Assembly: GCF_031180965.1 (NCBI RefSeq)
Contig: NZ_JAPSLH010000007.1
Span: 22,087-86,086, forward strand
Length of the DNA: 64,000 nt
Source of the DNA: Chelativorans sp.
GTDB taxonomy: Bacteria; Pseudomonadota; Alphaproteobacteria; Rhizobiales; Rhizobiaceae
Direction of reading: 5' to 3'
Shown: positions 9,015 to 18,349 of the stretch, one piece after another
Layout: every line of letters begins with the position of its first letter
How positions within the stretch are numbered: the stretch's first letter is position 1
The notes under the pieces: generated by a model
What the model saw: the letters and a program-made list of their open reading frames with translations, nothing else
Databases searched by the model: none
What the model was told of the DNA's origin: nothing
Program-made: the position numbers and the translations under genes

Positions 9015-10505
9015 ATGGCCGACGCAGTTCGCAAGCTGAATGCAGCAGACACACCGCTCTACCGGGAAGCGCCCAACAATATCGAAGCCGAGCAAGCCCT
9101 GCTTGGCGCAATCCTCGTCAACAACGACGCCTTCTACCGCGTCTCGGACTTCTTGAAGCCCACGCATTTTTACGAGCCGCTCCACCGCAAGATCTACGAG
9201 GTGGCGGGCGAGTTCATCCGCATGGGCAAGATCGCAAGCCCCATCACGATAAAGACCTTCCTGCCGGCCGACGAGAAGGTGGGCGAGCTCACCGTGGCCC
9301 AGTATCTGGCGCGGCTGGCCGCGGAGGCAGTGACCATCATCAACGCGGCCGACTATGGCCGGGCGATCTACGATCTGGCCATCCGGCGGGCCCTGATCAC
9401 GGTCGGCGAGGACATGGTCAATATCGCCTATGATGCGCCGGTTGACATGGCGCCGCAGGCGCAGATCGAGGATGCCGAACGCCGCCTGTTCGAGCTTGCC
9501 GAGACCGGACGCTATGACGGCGGCTTCGAGAGCTTCGGCGACGCCACCAAGACCGCCATCGACATGGCCAATGCGGCCTTCATGCGCGACGGCGGCCTCT
9601 CTGGCATTGCCACCGGCTTGCGCGATCTTGACCGGCGCATGGGCGGGTTGCAGCCATCCGATCTCGTCATCATCGCCGGCCGCCCCGGCATGGGCAAGAC
9701 GTCGCTCGCCACCAACATCGCCTTCAACATCGCCGCAGCCTACGAGCCTGCACAGCAGGCGGACGGCTCCTTCAAGGCGGCCAATGGCGGCGTGGTCGGC
9801 TTTTTCTCGCTCGAAATGTCGTCCGAGCAGCTCGCAACGCGCATCATCTCGGAGCAGACGGAGATCCCCTCCTCAAAAATCCGGCGCGGCGAGATCACCG
9901 AGGCCGAGTTCGAGAAGCTCGTCGGCTGCGCGCAGATGATGCAGAAGATTCCGCTCTTCATCGACCAGACTGGCGGCATCTCCATCGCCCAGCTCGCCGC
10001 GCGGGCAAGGCGGCTCAAGCGCCAGCGCGGGCTCGACGTCATCGTCATCGACTATGTGCAGCTCATGCAGGGGTCTTCCGCCAAGTCGCAGCAGAACCGC
10101 GTGCAGGAGATCACCGAGATCACCACTGGGCTCAAGGCGCTCGCCAAGGAGCTTGGCGTGCCGATCCTTGCGCTGTCGCAGCTGTCGCGCCAAGTGGAAA
10201 GCAGGGAGGACAAGCGGCCGCAGCTCTCGGACCTGCGTGAATCGGGCTCCATCGAGCAGGACGCCGACGTGGTTCTGTTCGTCTACCGCGAGGAGTACTA
10301 TCTCAAAAACCGCGAGCCGAAGCCCGGCTCGGACGAGTATCTGAAGTGGGAGCAGGAGATGAACGAGGCGCGCGGCAAGGCCGAGGTCATCATCGCCAAG
10401 CAGCGCCACGGTCCGACGGGGACGGTCGGCCTGGGCTTCCAGGGCGAGTTCACCCGCTTCTTCGACCTGGCCGAAGACTCGCATCTGCCGGAGCGATTCG
10501 AGTAG
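9015..10505 (+). CDS. dnaB: Replicative DNA helicase
   Basis: This 496-residue hexameric DnaB helicase unwinds DNA ahead of the replisome. The N-terminal DnaB domain (NNIEAEQALLGAILVNN at about residues 19-35) is followed by the RecA-like core with Walker A GRPGMGKTSLA near 220 and Walker B VIVIDYVQLM near 345. The KQRHGPTGTV segment is at the C end. No intein is present. I chose the ATG at 9015 (MADAVRKLN) because conservation begins there. The alr gene starts at the base after the stop codon. Confidence 0.97.
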   Translation: MADAVRKLNAADTPLYREAPNNIEAEQALLGAILVNNDAFYRVSDFLKPTHFYEPLHRKIYEVAGEFIRMGKIASPITIKTFLPADEKVGELTVAQYLARLAAEAVTIINAADYGRAIYDLAIRRALITVGEDMVNIAYDAPVDMAPQAQIEDAERRLFELAETGRYDGGFESFGDATKTAIDMANAAFMRDGGLSGIATGLRDLDRRMGGLQPSDLVIIAGRPGMGKTSLATNIAFNIAAAYEPAQQADGSFKAANGGVVGFFSLEMSSEQLATRIISEQTEIPSSKIRRGEITEAEFEKLVGCAQMMQKIPLFIDQTGGISIAQLAARARRLKRQRGLDVIVIDYVQLMQGSSAKSQQNRVQEITEITTGLKALAKELGVPILALSQLSRQVESREDKRPQLSDLRESGSIEQDADVVLFVYREEYYLKNREPKPGSDEYLKWEQEMNEARGKAEVIIAKQRHGPTGTVGLGFQGEFTRFFDLAEDSHLPERFE

Positions 10506-11678
10506 GTGGCGCACCGCCCGCCCTACACCAACACCGGGCCGGCGCCGCATCTGGCCGGCGGCCGCCTGACCATCGACCTTTCAGCGCTTGCCGCCAACTA
10601 CCGGCTGCTCGCCGCCCGCTCCGCGCCGGCGGAGGCCGCGGCCGTGGTAAAGGCCGATGCCTATGGGCTAGGGCTGGAGCCCGTGGCGAGAGCGCTTTGG
10701 ACGGCGGGCTGCCGGCGCTTTTTCGTGGCGCTGCCGCATGAGGGCGTCGCGCTGCGTGCCGTGCTGCCGGAGGCGCAGATCTTCGTCTTCAACGGGCTTT
10801 TCGCCGTCGAGGCCGCTGCGGCTTATCACGATGCGCGGCTGATCCCGGTTCTCAACTCGCAGAGCGACATTTCCATTTGGGAGGCGCATGGCTGGGACGG
10901 CGAGCACCCACGTCCCTGCGCTGTCCATGTGGACACGGGGATGAACCGGCTCGGCCTGACGCTGGAAAGGGCCCGCACGCTCGCGGAAGAGAACGCGCTG
11001 ACCGGCGCGCTGACCCCCAACCTCGTGATGAGTCACCTGGCCTGCGCCGACACGCCGGACAACCCCATGAGCCGCAAACAACTGGAATTGTTTCAAGCGG
11101 TTCGCGTGCTTTTTCCAGAAACTGAATCAAGCCTCTGCAACTCCGCAGGCATATTCCTGGGCGACGACTTCCTGGCCGACCTTACCCGGCCGGGTATCGC
11201 GCTTTACGGCGGTTCGCCAACCGGTGGAAATGGAAACCCGATGCAGGTGGTGGTGACGGCGGAGGCGCGCGTGGCGCAGGTCCGCCAGCTCCGCGCAGGC
11301 GACACCGTGAGCTACGGGGCCACGCCGCTTGCGCGCGACAGCATCGTGGCCGTCTGCTCGGTCGGCTATGCGGACGGCTATCATCGCGCGGCCTCCGGAG
11401 CCGGCGTGCCGCTGCGCCGGGCGGTCGCCGGCAGCGCCCATGGCTTCATCCACGGCCACAAAGTCCCGGTACTCGGCCGTGTGACCATGGATTTGACGCT
11501 TTTCGACGTGACCGCGCTCGGGCCCGACGCTGTCGCGGTCGGTGACCATGTCGAGCTCTTCGGGCCGAACATGCCGATCGACCAGGTAGCGGAAGCGGCC
11601 GGCACCATCGCCTACGAGTTGCTGACGTCGCTTGGCGGGAGATATCACCGGAATTATTTGGGAGGTGAGTCGTTGTGA
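10506..11678 (+). CDS. alr: Alanine racemase
   Basis: This 390-residue PLP enzyme interconverts L- and D-alanine for peptidoglycan. The PLP-lysine is K49 in AVVKADAYGLG. The C-terminal domain contains the catalytic Tyr region (SYGATPLARDS) and GYADGYHRA. The start is a GTG directly after the dnaB stop, with no space for its own ribosome binding site except inside dnaB (GGAGCG), so coupled translation is likely. It leads into radA, 55 bp downstream. Confidence 0.96.
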   Translation: MAHRPPYTNTGPAPHLAGGRLTIDLSALAANYRLLAARSAPAEAAAVVKADAYGLGLEPVARALWTAGCRRFFVALPHEGVALRAVLPEAQIFVFNGLFAVEAAAAYHDARLIPVLNSQSDISIWEAHGWDGEHPRPCAVHVDTGMNRLGLTLERARTLAEENALTGALTPNLVMSHLACADTPDNPMSRKQLELFQAVRVLFPETESSLCNSAGIFLGDDFLADLTRPGIALYGGSPTGGNGNPMQVVVTAEARVAQVRQLRAGDTVSYGATPLARDSIVAVCSVGYADGYHRAASGAGVPLRRAVAGSAHGFIHGHKVPVLGRVTMDLTLFDVTALGPDAVAVGDHVELFGPNMPIDQVAEAAGTIAYELLTSLGGRYHRNYLGGESL

Positions 11679-11733
11679 GCCGATCCCTGCAACGCTTGGT
11701 TCCAAGCGCGCTCCTCCACCGAACGTCCCGCTG

Positions 11734-13119
11734 ATGGCCAAATCCCGCGTCCAGTTCGTCTGCCAGAATTGCGGAACGGTGCATGCACGCTGGGCCGGCA
11801 AATGCGACGGCTGCGGCGAATGGAACACACTGGTCGAGGAAGGCACCGTCAGCGGCATCGGCGCCGGACCGCAATCCCTGCGCAAGGCGCGGCCGGGCCG
11901 CCCCGTTGTGCTCACCACGCTTTCCGGCGACATCGAGGACGCGCCGCGCATCATCACGGGCATTGGCGAACTCGACCGGGCGACCGGCGGCGGCTTCGTG
12001 CGCGGCTCGGCGCTGCTCGTCGGCGGCGACCCTGGCATCGGCAAATCGACGCTGCTCACCCAGGCCGCCGCCGCCCTCGCATCGAGGGGCCACCGCATCG
12101 TCTATGTCTCCGGCGAGGAGGCGGTGGCGCAGATCCGGCTGCGCGCCCAGCGCTTGGGTGTGGCGGCCACTCCCGTGGAGCTTGCGGCCGAAACCAATGT
12201 GGAAAACATCCTTGCCACGATCGAGGACGGCCGGCGGCCCGACCTCGTCATCCTCGATTCGATCCAGACGCTCTGGACCGACGCGGTGGAATCGGCCCCC
12301 GGCACCGTCACGCAGGTGCGCGTGGCCGCGCAGGCCATGATCCGCTACGCCAAGTCCACCGGGGCCGCCATCGTGCTCGTCGGCCATGTCACCAAGGAAG
12401 GCCAGATCGCCGGCCCGCGCGTGGTCGAGCACATGGTGGACGGGGTGCTCTATTTCGAAGGCGAAGGCGGGCATCACTACCGGATCCTGCGCACCGTGAA
12501 GAACCGCTTCGGCCCCACCGACGAGATCGGCGTTTTCGAGATGGGCGACCGCGGGCTGCGCGAGGTATCCAATCCTTCCGAGCTGTTCCTCGGCGAGCGC
12601 AGCGCCGCCGCGCCGGGCGCCGCCGTCTTCGCCGGCATGGAAGGCACGCGCCCGGTTCTTGTGGAAATCCAGGCACTCGTCGCCCCCTCGCCGCTCGGCA
12701 CGCCCCGACGCGCCGTCGTCGGCTGGGACACGGCGCGGCTTTCCATGGTGCTCGCGGTGCTCGAAGCCCACTGCGGCGTGCGCTTTTCCACCCACGACGT
12801 TTACCTGAACATTGCCGGCGGCTACCGGATCACGGAGCCGGCCGCGGATCTCGCCGTCGCGGCGGCGCTCGTCTCCTCCCTCACCGGGCTTGCCCTGCCT
12901 GCCGATTGCGTCTATTTCGGCGAGATCAGCCTATCGGGGGCAGTCCGCCCGGTGGCCCATGCGGCCAGCCGCCTCAAGGAAGCCGAAAAGCTCGGTTTCG
13001 CGCAGGCGGTGATGCCGCCGGGAAACGAGGAGCTGGCTGGCGGAATCGCAGCCAATGCGTTCAGGCCCGAGGGACTGGCGGATCTCGTTGCCCGGATTGC
13101 GGGGTCGCGGACGTCATGA
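11734..13119 (+). CDS. radA: DNA repair protein RadA
   Basis: This 461-residue branch-migration ATPase acts in recombinational repair. It has an N-terminal C4 zinc finger (C10, C13, C24, C27), a RecA-like core with Walker A GGDPGIGKST near residue 100, the RadA-specific KNRFG motif near 255 and a C-terminal Lon-like domain. I chose the ATG at 11734 (MAKSRVQFVCQNCG) because the zinc finger follows at the usual distance; upstream in-frame codons overlap the alr end and are not conserved in character. It is co-directional with alr and cvpA. Confidence 0.97.
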   Translation: MAKSRVQFVCQNCGTVHARWAGKCDGCGEWNTLVEEGTVSGIGAGPQSLRKARPGRPVVLTTLSGDIEDAPRIITGIGELDRATGGGFVRGSALLVGGDPGIGKSTLLTQAAAALASRGHRIVYVSGEEAVAQIRLRAQRLGVAATPVELAAETNVENILATIEDGRRPDLVILDSIQTLWTDAVESAPGTVTQVRVAAQAMIRYAKSTGAAIVLVGHVTKEGQIAGPRVVEHMVDGVLYFEGEGGHHYRILRTVKNRFGPTDEIGVFEMGDRGLREVSNPSELFLGERSAAAPGAAVFAGMEGTRPVLVEIQALVAPSPLGTPRRAVVGWDTARLSMVLAVLEAHCGVRFSTHDVYLNIAGGYRITEPAADLAVAAALVSSLTGLALPADCVYFGEISLSGAVRPVAHAASRLKEAEKLGFAQAVMPPGNEELAGGIAANAFRPEGLADLVARIAGSRTS

Positions 13120-13193
13120 AGGGCAAGATCGGCCGGAATGGCCGCAGGTGGAGACGGGGCGAGGCTCGGCCTTGAAAGGGAATCGGGGAGACC

Positions 13194-13799
13194 ATGCCAA
13201 TCACGCTGCTTGACGGCATTCTTATCGGCTTCACGCTCGTCTCCGCGATACTTGCGATGGTGCGCGGCTTCTCGCGCGAGATACTCTCCATCGCCTCCTG
13301 GGTGATCGCGGCGATTGCGGCATATTTTCTCTATCCAGTGGTACTGCCCTACGTCGCACCCTATATAGACAACGCGATGCTGGCGCTGGCGGTGGCCGCG
13401 GCCGGGGTTTTCTTCGTGGCGTTGATCATCGTCACGGTGATCACGATGAAGATTGCCGATTTCATCGTCGATTCACGGATTGGCGCGCTGGATCGGACGC
13501 TCGGCTTCCTTTACGGCGCAGTCCGGGGCGTGCTCGTGGTGGCGGTGGCGCTTCTATTCCTCAACTGGCTGTTGGGGTCGAACCCGCCGACCTGGATCAC
13601 CGAAGCAAAATCGCGCCCGCTTCTCGAGGCGGTGGGCCAGTGGCTGCAAAGCCTGCTTCCGGACGATCCCGAAACGACGATCTTTGACCGTCTTTCGCCC
13701 GACCAGGAGGCGCCGGACGCCGCAGCACCAGACGGCGCGTCCCCCGATACCGGATCGCCCGACTCGGGCGCGACGAACGACGCAGGAACCAACAATTAA
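13194..13799 (+). CDS. cvpA: CvpA family inner-membrane protein
   Basis: This 201-residue protein has four hydrophobic segments in the first ~120 residues, with the family pattern LLDGILIGFTLVSAILAMVRG and REILSIASW. The last 40 residues are a low-complexity Asp/Pro/Ser/Ala tail, which is unusual in E. coli CvpA but seen in rhizobia. CvpA was named for a role in colicin V export, and its normal function is uncertain. It lies 38 bp before purF, the classic cvpA-purF pairing. GGGGAG before the ATG is a good ribosome binding site. Confidence 0.92.
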   Translation: MPITLLDGILIGFTLVSAILAMVRGFSREILSIASWVIAAIAAYFLYPVVLPYVAPYIDNAMLALAVAAAGVFFVALIIVTVITMKIADFIVDSRIGALDRTLGFLYGAVRGVLVVAVALLFLNWLLGSNPPTWITEAKSRPLLEAVGQWLQSLLPDDPETTIFDRLSPDQEAPDAAAPDGASPDTGSPDSGATNDAGTNN

Positions 13800-13836
13800 G
13801 GCGGCCGGGCCGCCGAGCAAGCGAAGGCGGCCAGCG

Positions 13837-15309
13837 ATGGCGAAGGAAGAAGATTTGCTTCTCTCAGGCGAAGCGGACGATCATTTCCATGATGAATGCG
13901 GCGTGTTCGGCATTTTCGGACGCCAGGACGCGGCGGCCATCGTTACGCTCGGGCTGCACGCGCTGCAGCATCGCGGACAGGAAGCCGCAGGGATCGTGTC
14001 GTTCGACGGAAGCCAGTTCCATGTCGAGCGGCATATCGGTCTCATTGGCGACACCTTCACCAGGCCGGCGGTGATCGAGCGGCTGAAGGGTTCGCGTGCC
14101 ATCGGCCATACGCGCTACTCGACCACAGGTGGCTCGGACCTGCGCAATGTGCAGCCCTTCTTCGCCGAGCTTTCCGGCGGCGGGCTCGCCCTGGCGCATA
14201 ATGGCAACATCACCAATGCGATGACCGTCCAGCGCCGCTTGCAGCAGCAGGGCGCCATCTTCTCGTCCACCTCCGATACCGAGACGATCCTGCACCTTGT
14301 GGCGACCAGCAAGGAACGCAATCTCAATGCGCGCTTCATCGATGCGGTGCGGCAGCTCGAAGGCGCCTTCTCCCTCGTCGCGCTGACATCCAAGAAGATG
14401 ATCGGCTGCCGCGATCCGCTTGGCATCCGGCCGCTGGTGCTTGGAGACCTCGACGGCGCCTATATCTTCGCGTCGGAAACCTGTGCGCTCGACATCATCG
14501 GCGCTCGCTTCGTGCGCGACCTGCAGCCGGGCGAGATGGTCGTGGTGACGGAACACGGGCTTGAGAGCCTGTTCCCCTTCGAGCCGGTGCGGCAACGCTT
14601 CTGCATATTCGAATTCGTCTATTTCGCCCGGCCCGACTCCTCGGTGGAGGGGCGCAATGTGTATGAGGTGCGCAAGCGCATCGGCGCCGAGCTGGCGCGG
14701 GAGAGTCCGGTCGACGCCGACATCGTCGTGCCTGTGCCCGATTCCGGTACGCCGGCCGCCATCGGCTTTGCCCAGGAGGCAGGACTCCCCTTCGAACTCG
14801 GCATCATCCGCAACCACTATGTGGGCCGCACCTTCATCCAGCCCACGGATGCCATCCGCCACATGGGCGTGAAGCTGAAGCATAATGCCAACCGCCGCTC
14901 CATCGAGGGCAAGCGGGTGGTGCTGGTGGATGATTCCATCGTCCGCGGCACGACGAGCCAGAAGATCGTGCAGATGGTGCGCGATGCCGGCGCCAAGGAA
15001 GTGCATATGCGCATCGCCTCCCCGCCCACCCGCTCCTCCTGCTTTTATGGTGTCGATACCCCGCAGACGGCAAAGCTGCTCGCCTCGCGCATGTCGGTCG
15101 AGGAGATGGCGGACTTCATCCGCGTGGATTCGCTCGGCTTCCTCTCGATCGACGGGCTCTACCGGGCCGTCGGAGAAGCCGCGCGCGACAATGCCGCGCC
15201 GCAATTCTGCGATGCCTGCTTCACCACTGAATATCCCACGCAGCTCACCGACCATCACGGCGCCGACAATGTGCGGCAGCTCTCGCTGCTCGCGGCGGGC
15301 GGGCAGTGA
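13837..15309 (+). CDS. purF: Amidophosphoribosyltransferase
   Basis: This 490-residue enzyme makes 5-phosphoribosylamine from PRPP and glutamine, the first committed step of purine synthesis. The Ntn-type glutaminase nucleophile is Cys21 in DECGVFGIFG, so a 20-residue propeptide must be removed. The PRPP-binding motif VVLVDDSIVRGTTS is near residue 370. I chose the ATG at 13837 (MAKEEDLLL), which gives a normal propeptide length; the longer open frame overlaps cvpA. It follows cvpA and converges on gdx, with five bases between stops. Confidence 0.97.
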   Translation: MAKEEDLLLSGEADDHFHDECGVFGIFGRQDAAAIVTLGLHALQHRGQEAAGIVSFDGSQFHVERHIGLIGDTFTRPAVIERLKGSRAIGHTRYSTTGGSDLRNVQPFFAELSGGGLALAHNGNITNAMTVQRRLQQQGAIFSSTSDTETILHLVATSKERNLNARFIDAVRQLEGAFSLVALTSKKMIGCRDPLGIRPLVLGDLDGAYIFASETCALDIIGARFVRDLQPGEMVVVTEHGLESLFPFEPVRQRFCIFEFVYFARPDSSVEGRNVYEVRKRIGAELARESPVDADIVVPVPDSGTPAAIGFAQEAGLPFELGIIRNHYVGRTFIQPTDAIRHMGVKLKHNANRRSIEGKRVVLVDDSIVRGTTSQKIVQMVRDAGAKEVHMRIASPPTRSSCFYGVDTPQTAKLLASRMSVEEMADFIRVDSLGFLSIDGLYRAVGEAARDNAAPQFCDACFTTEYPTQLTDHHGADNVRQLSLLAAGGQ

Positions 15310-15314
15310 CGCCG

Positions 15315-15632
15315 CTAGGGCGTGACCAGCTTCAATCCGACGATGCCCGCCACGATAAGGCCGATACACGCAAGCCGCACTATATCCGCTGATTCGCCGA
15401 AAAGGGCGATCCCGAGGATGACTGTGCCGATCGTGCCCACCCCCGTCCAAACCGCGTAGGCGGTGCCGAGCGGCAGGCTGCGAAGAGCCAGGCCAAGCAG
15501 GCCGAGGCTGACGATCATGGAAAGAACGGTCCCTACGGTCGGCCACAACCGGGTAAAGCCTTCCGTGTATTTCAGTCCGACCGCCCAGCCCACCTCGAAA
15601 AGGCCGGCGGCGAACAGGATCAACCAGGCCAT
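15315..15632 (-). CDS. gdx: SMR-family guanidinium exporter Gdx (SugE)
   Basis: This 105-residue, four-helix small multidrug resistance protein works as an antiparallel dimer in the inner membrane and exports guanidinium for protons. With the start at 15632 ([10 protein letters not shown]), all residues that mark the Gdx subtype fall at their known positions: E13, W16, S42, Y59 and W62. This also supports the start over the upstream ATG at 15644. The ribosome binding site GGAG (15639-15642) is six bases before this ATG. The guanidine-II riboswitch at 15652-15696 is directly upstream, which fits the function. The exporter is otherwise solitary and convergent with purF. Confidence 0.95.
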   Translation of the reverse strand: MAWLILFAAGLFEVGWAVGLKYTEGFTRLWPTVGTVLSMIVSLGLLGLALRSLPLGTAYAVWTGVGTIGTVILGIALFGESADIVRLACIGLIVAGIVGLKLVTP

Positions 15633-15651
15633 GCGGATCTCCATCCTGTAG

Positions 15652-15696
15652 TGAGGCCGTCCTCATCATTTCTGAAAGCGCGGGGTCGTCCCCGCG
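15652..15696 (-). promoter_or_regulatory. Guanidine-II (mini-ykkC) riboswitch controlling gdx
   Basis: Read on the minus strand, hairpin 1 (15679-15696) is CGCGGGG-ACGA-CCCCGCG and hairpin 2 (15652-15665) is TGAGG-ACGG-CCTCA. They are joined by a 13-base linker. Two short hairpins that both carry ACGR loops are the definition of the mini-ykkC motif, which binds guanidinium and turns on translation. Hairpin 2 ends nine bases before the GGAG of gdx. A possible promoter (CTTTGG-16-CATATT, 15740-15767) lies upstream. Seen directly; the ligand comes from the established family. Confidence 0.92.
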
Positions 15697-15877
15697 TGAT
15701 GTGGTCGGCGGACGGTATCGGAGTTGCGCCTCCCCCCGCAATATGCCGCAGCGGGTTTCGCCCAAAGGCATTTCGTATTAAACCAGCGGCGCCTTGTTGT
15801 CTGATCGCTTCGACTGCGAAACGGACGACGCAAAGCCTTAGCACACCCTGTTCGGGCCGAATTTCTTGGAGCACGAC

Positions 15878-16624
15878 ATGCCCAGTTCCCTCGATCTTTC
15901 AGGCCGCATCGCGCTCGTCACCGGCGCCTCGCGCGGGATCGGCTACTTCCTCGCCAAAGGCCTGGCGGCCGCCGGAGCGCATGTCATCGCCGTCGCGCGG
16001 ACGGTCGGCGGGCTGGAGGAACTGGACGACGAGATCAAGGCGCTGGGCGGCGCGGCCACGCTGGTGCCTCTCGACCTGACTGACATGGCCGGGATCGACC
16101 GCCTGGGCGGCGTCATCCACGAGCGCTGGGGCAAGCTCGACGTCATGATCGCCAATGCCGGCGTGCTTGGCGTCATATCGCCCATCGGCCATGTGGAGGC
16201 GAAGACCTTCGAAAAGGTCATGACGATCAATGTCACCTCGGTGTGGCGGCTGATCCGCTCGGTGGACCCGCTCTTGAGGGCGTCGGACGCCGGCCGCGCG
16301 ATCGTCATGTCCTCCGGGGTGGCGCACTCGGCGAGAGCCTTCTGGACGCCTTATGCCGCCTCTAAGGCCGCCGTCGAGGTCCTGGTGCGATCCTGGGCAG
16401 AGGAGACACAGAACATGCCGCTCCGCGTCAACGCGGTAAACCCCGGCGCCACGCGCACGGCCATGCGCGCGCAGGCCATGCCGGGGGAAGACCCGAACAC
16501 CCTGCCCCACCCGAAGGAGGTGGCGGAAAAGATCCTGCCGCTCGCCAGCCCGTCCCTCACCGAGACGGGGCTTATCTTCGACGTGCGTCTCGGGCGCTTC
16601 ACGCGCTACCGGTTGCCGGAATAG
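15878..16624 (+). CDS. SDR-family oxidoreductase
   Basis: This 248-residue short-chain dehydrogenase/reductase has a Rossmann fold. The cofactor motif TGASRGIG lies at about residues 14-21, NAG at about 90-92, the catalytic Ser in MSSGVAHS and the YxxxK pair in YAASKAAV. The start at 15878 follows TTGGAG; a TTG four codons earlier is possible. The substrate is unknown. It is divergent from the gdx riboswitch region, about 180 bp away, with no sign of shared control. Confidence 0.9.
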   Translation: MPSSLDLSGRIALVTGASRGIGYFLAKGLAAAGAHVIAVARTVGGLEELDDEIKALGGAATLVPLDLTDMAGIDRLGGVIHERWGKLDVMIANAGVLGVISPIGHVEAKTFEKVMTINVTSVWRLIRSVDPLLRASDAGRAIVMSSGVAHSARAFWTPYAASKAAVEVLVRSWAEETQNMPLRVNAVNPGATRTAMRAQAMPGEDPNTLPHPKEVAEKILPLASPSLTETGLIFDVRLGRFTRYRLPE

Positions 16625-16643
16625 GCATCTTCCACAGGCCAGA

Positions 16644-16671
16644 TTGACCTTGCCTCGCGTTTCGCTACCCT
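16644..16671 (+). promoter_or_regulatory. Possible promoter for the acyltransferase gene
   Basis: TTGACC (16644-16649), a 16-base spacer and TACCCT (16666-16671) lie 135 bp before the gene. The -35 is good and the -10 poor. The rest of the 180-bp gap shows nothing else. Confidence 0.35.
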
Positions 16672-16805
16672 GCCGCGCGCGCCGTAAGAAGCCGTACCGG
16701 GAAACGGAAGCGCTGGTTGCACGTCAGGACGCCATTCTTGCAGATGCCTTCTGACGCGGAGACTTTGGTTGCTGCGGGAAACATCCCGGTGAGGAGAAAT
16801 ACGGA

Positions 16806-17525
16806 ATGCCGACCGCCCTTGCGCTTCTATGCGCGATCCTGGCCTTTTGGCTGCTCGCGTCAGCCTATTGCATGCTGCGGCTCGGGATCAGTCTCCATCA
16901 GGCGGTGCTCTATGCGCCGCTGAAGCTGTTCTTCCGCATGAAGGACGGGCCGATCCGTCAGGCGCGCGGCGCGGCGCCACCCGTCATCTACGCGGTGTGG
17001 CATCGCTCGAAACTGGAGCCGGCGCTGATGCTGGCGCTGCTCCCGAGCGACACGCTGCACATATTGGATGAATATTCCGCGCGCGCCGCCTTGATCGATC
17101 CCTACCGCGCGCTGGCGCGCAACATCGCCTTTAATGCGCATCATGTCTTCGTCAGCCGCAGGCTGGTGCGCCGCCTGAGGGGCGGCGGACGGCTTGCGGT
17201 CTATCTGCCCGACAATACGGCGCCCGACCCGAAAGCCTTCCGGCTGTTCCGGGCGATTGCGCGCATCGCCGCCAACGCGGAAGCGCGCATCGTGCCGATC
17301 CATGTGGAAGGCGCGGAACAAACGTCCTTCTCGCTGGCGTCCAAGGAGGTGAAGCGGCGCCTTGCGCCGCAGCTGCGCGTCACCACCATGGAGCCGCTGA
17401 CCATCGCGCAGATGGCTGCTCTCTCAGGTGAGGAGAAGCCGATGGGCGCCAATCTCTTCTTTGACCGCATGCTCGCCGTGCGCGGGTTGACGCGGCCGCG
17501 GGGCGAAACGCTGGATGCCGCCTGA
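16806..17525 (+). CDS. Aas-like phospholipid acyltransferase with altered motifs
   Basis: This 239-residue protein has an N-terminal hydrophobic segment (ALALLCAILAFWLLASAY) and a PlsC-type fold. Its C-terminal half (RIVPIHVEGAEQTSFS, VKRRLAPQL, ...RPRETL-like RPRGETL) matches the acyltransferase half of E. coli Aas, which reacylates 2-acyl-glycerophosphoethanolamine. The acyl-ACP synthetase half is absent. The two catalytic motifs are changed: HX4D is WHRSKLEP (H kept, D to E) and FPEGR is LPDNT. It is convergent with pssA-psd, the phosphatidylethanolamine pathway, so a role in lyso-PE repair is a reasonable inference. Activity is uncertain. Confidence 0.65.
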   Translation: MPTALALLCAILAFWLLASAYCMLRLGISLHQAVLYAPLKLFFRMKDGPIRQARGAAPPVIYAVWHRSKLEPALMLALLPSDTLHILDEYSARAALIDPYRALARNIAFNAHHVFVSRRLVRRLRGGGRLAVYLPDNTAPDPKAFRLFRAIARIAANAEARIVPIHVEGAEQTSFSLASKEVKRRLAPQLRVTTMEPLTIAQMAALSGEEKPMGANLFFDRMLAVRGLTRPRGETLDAA

Positions 17526-17531
17526 GCCGCC

Positions 17532-18347
17532 CTATTCGGCGGCGCTCTCTTCCAGTCCCCCCTCCTCCCTCGCCGCCCGCTGCGAATAGGCACGCACGCT
17601 CCAGGCGAGCGAGACGAGGTACAGGATGGCGGACACCGCCAGGGTGAGCCAGGGATAGCTGGCGAGCAGCAGAGCGCAGAGCACCACGGCCAGGATGAGC
17701 GGAATCGCAAGTTCGCGACGCACGCGGCTCCCAGACGCCTTCCCGGAATAGACCGGCAGGCGGCTCACCATCAGGAAGGCAATTGCGAGCGTATAGGCGC
17801 AGGCCGCGAATGCCACTGCACGGGTGGGCTCCAGCCCGAGAAATCCGAGATAGACGGGCAGCATGACGAGAACCGCGCCCGCCGGCGCGGGAACGCCAAC
17901 GAAGTAGTCCGCCTGCCAGGCCGGGCGGTCCGGATCGTCCAGCATGACGTTGAAGCGGGCGAGCCGCAGCGCGCAGGCAATGGCAAAGAGCAGCGCGGCG
18001 ATCCAGCCGATGGCCCCTGCCCCGTCGAGCAGATAGGCATAGAGCACAAGGGCCGGCGCCACGCCGAAATTGACGATATCGGCGAGCGAATCCATCTGCT
18101 CCCCGAATTTCGACGACGCCTTGAGCATGCGCGCCAGGCGGCCATCCACGCCGTCGAGAAAGGCGGCTATGAGAACCATGGCCACGGCCATCTCCATGCG
18201 GTGCTCGAAGGCCAGCCGGATGCCGGAAAGGCCGGCACAGATCGCCAGCACAGTGATGAGATTGGGCACGATGACGCGCAGCGGAATTTCCCGGATGCGC
18301 GGTCCAGCGCCGCCGTGAGGCTCGAAGGGAGGAAAGGGCCCGGCCAT
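17532..18347 (-). CDS. pssA: CDP-diacylglycerol-serine O-phosphatidyltransferase
   Basis: This 271-residue integral membrane enzyme makes phosphatidylserine from CDP-diacylglycerol and serine. The CDP-alcohol phosphatidyltransferase signature DGx2ARx8Gx3Dx3D is complete, from DGRLAR to GEQMDSLAD at about residues 68-89. There are about eight hydrophobic segments, as in the membrane-bound type II enzymes of rhizobia. It lies two bases after psd, so both steps to phosphatidylethanolamine are co-transcribed. A Glu-rich end (EEGGLEESAAE) closes the protein. Confidence 0.95.
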   Translation of the reverse strand: MAGPFPPFEPHGGAGPRIREIPLRVIVPNLITVLAICAGLSGIRLAFEHRMEMAVAMVLIAAFLDGVDGRLARMLKASSKFGEQMDSLADIVNFGVAPALVLYAYLLDGAGAIGWIAALLFAIACALRLARFNVMLDDPDRPAWQADYFVGVPAPAGAVLVMLPVYLGFLGLEPTRAVAFAACAYTLAIAFLMVSRLPVYSGKASGSRVRRELAIPLILAVVLCALLLASYPWLTLAVSAILYLVSLAWSVRAYSQRAAREEGGLEESAAE

Positions 18348-18349
18348 CG

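Noticed and set aside
13864-15771. A 635-codon minus-strand open frame
   Set aside because: It is antisense to purF and runs across gdx and its riboswitch; it shows no domain.
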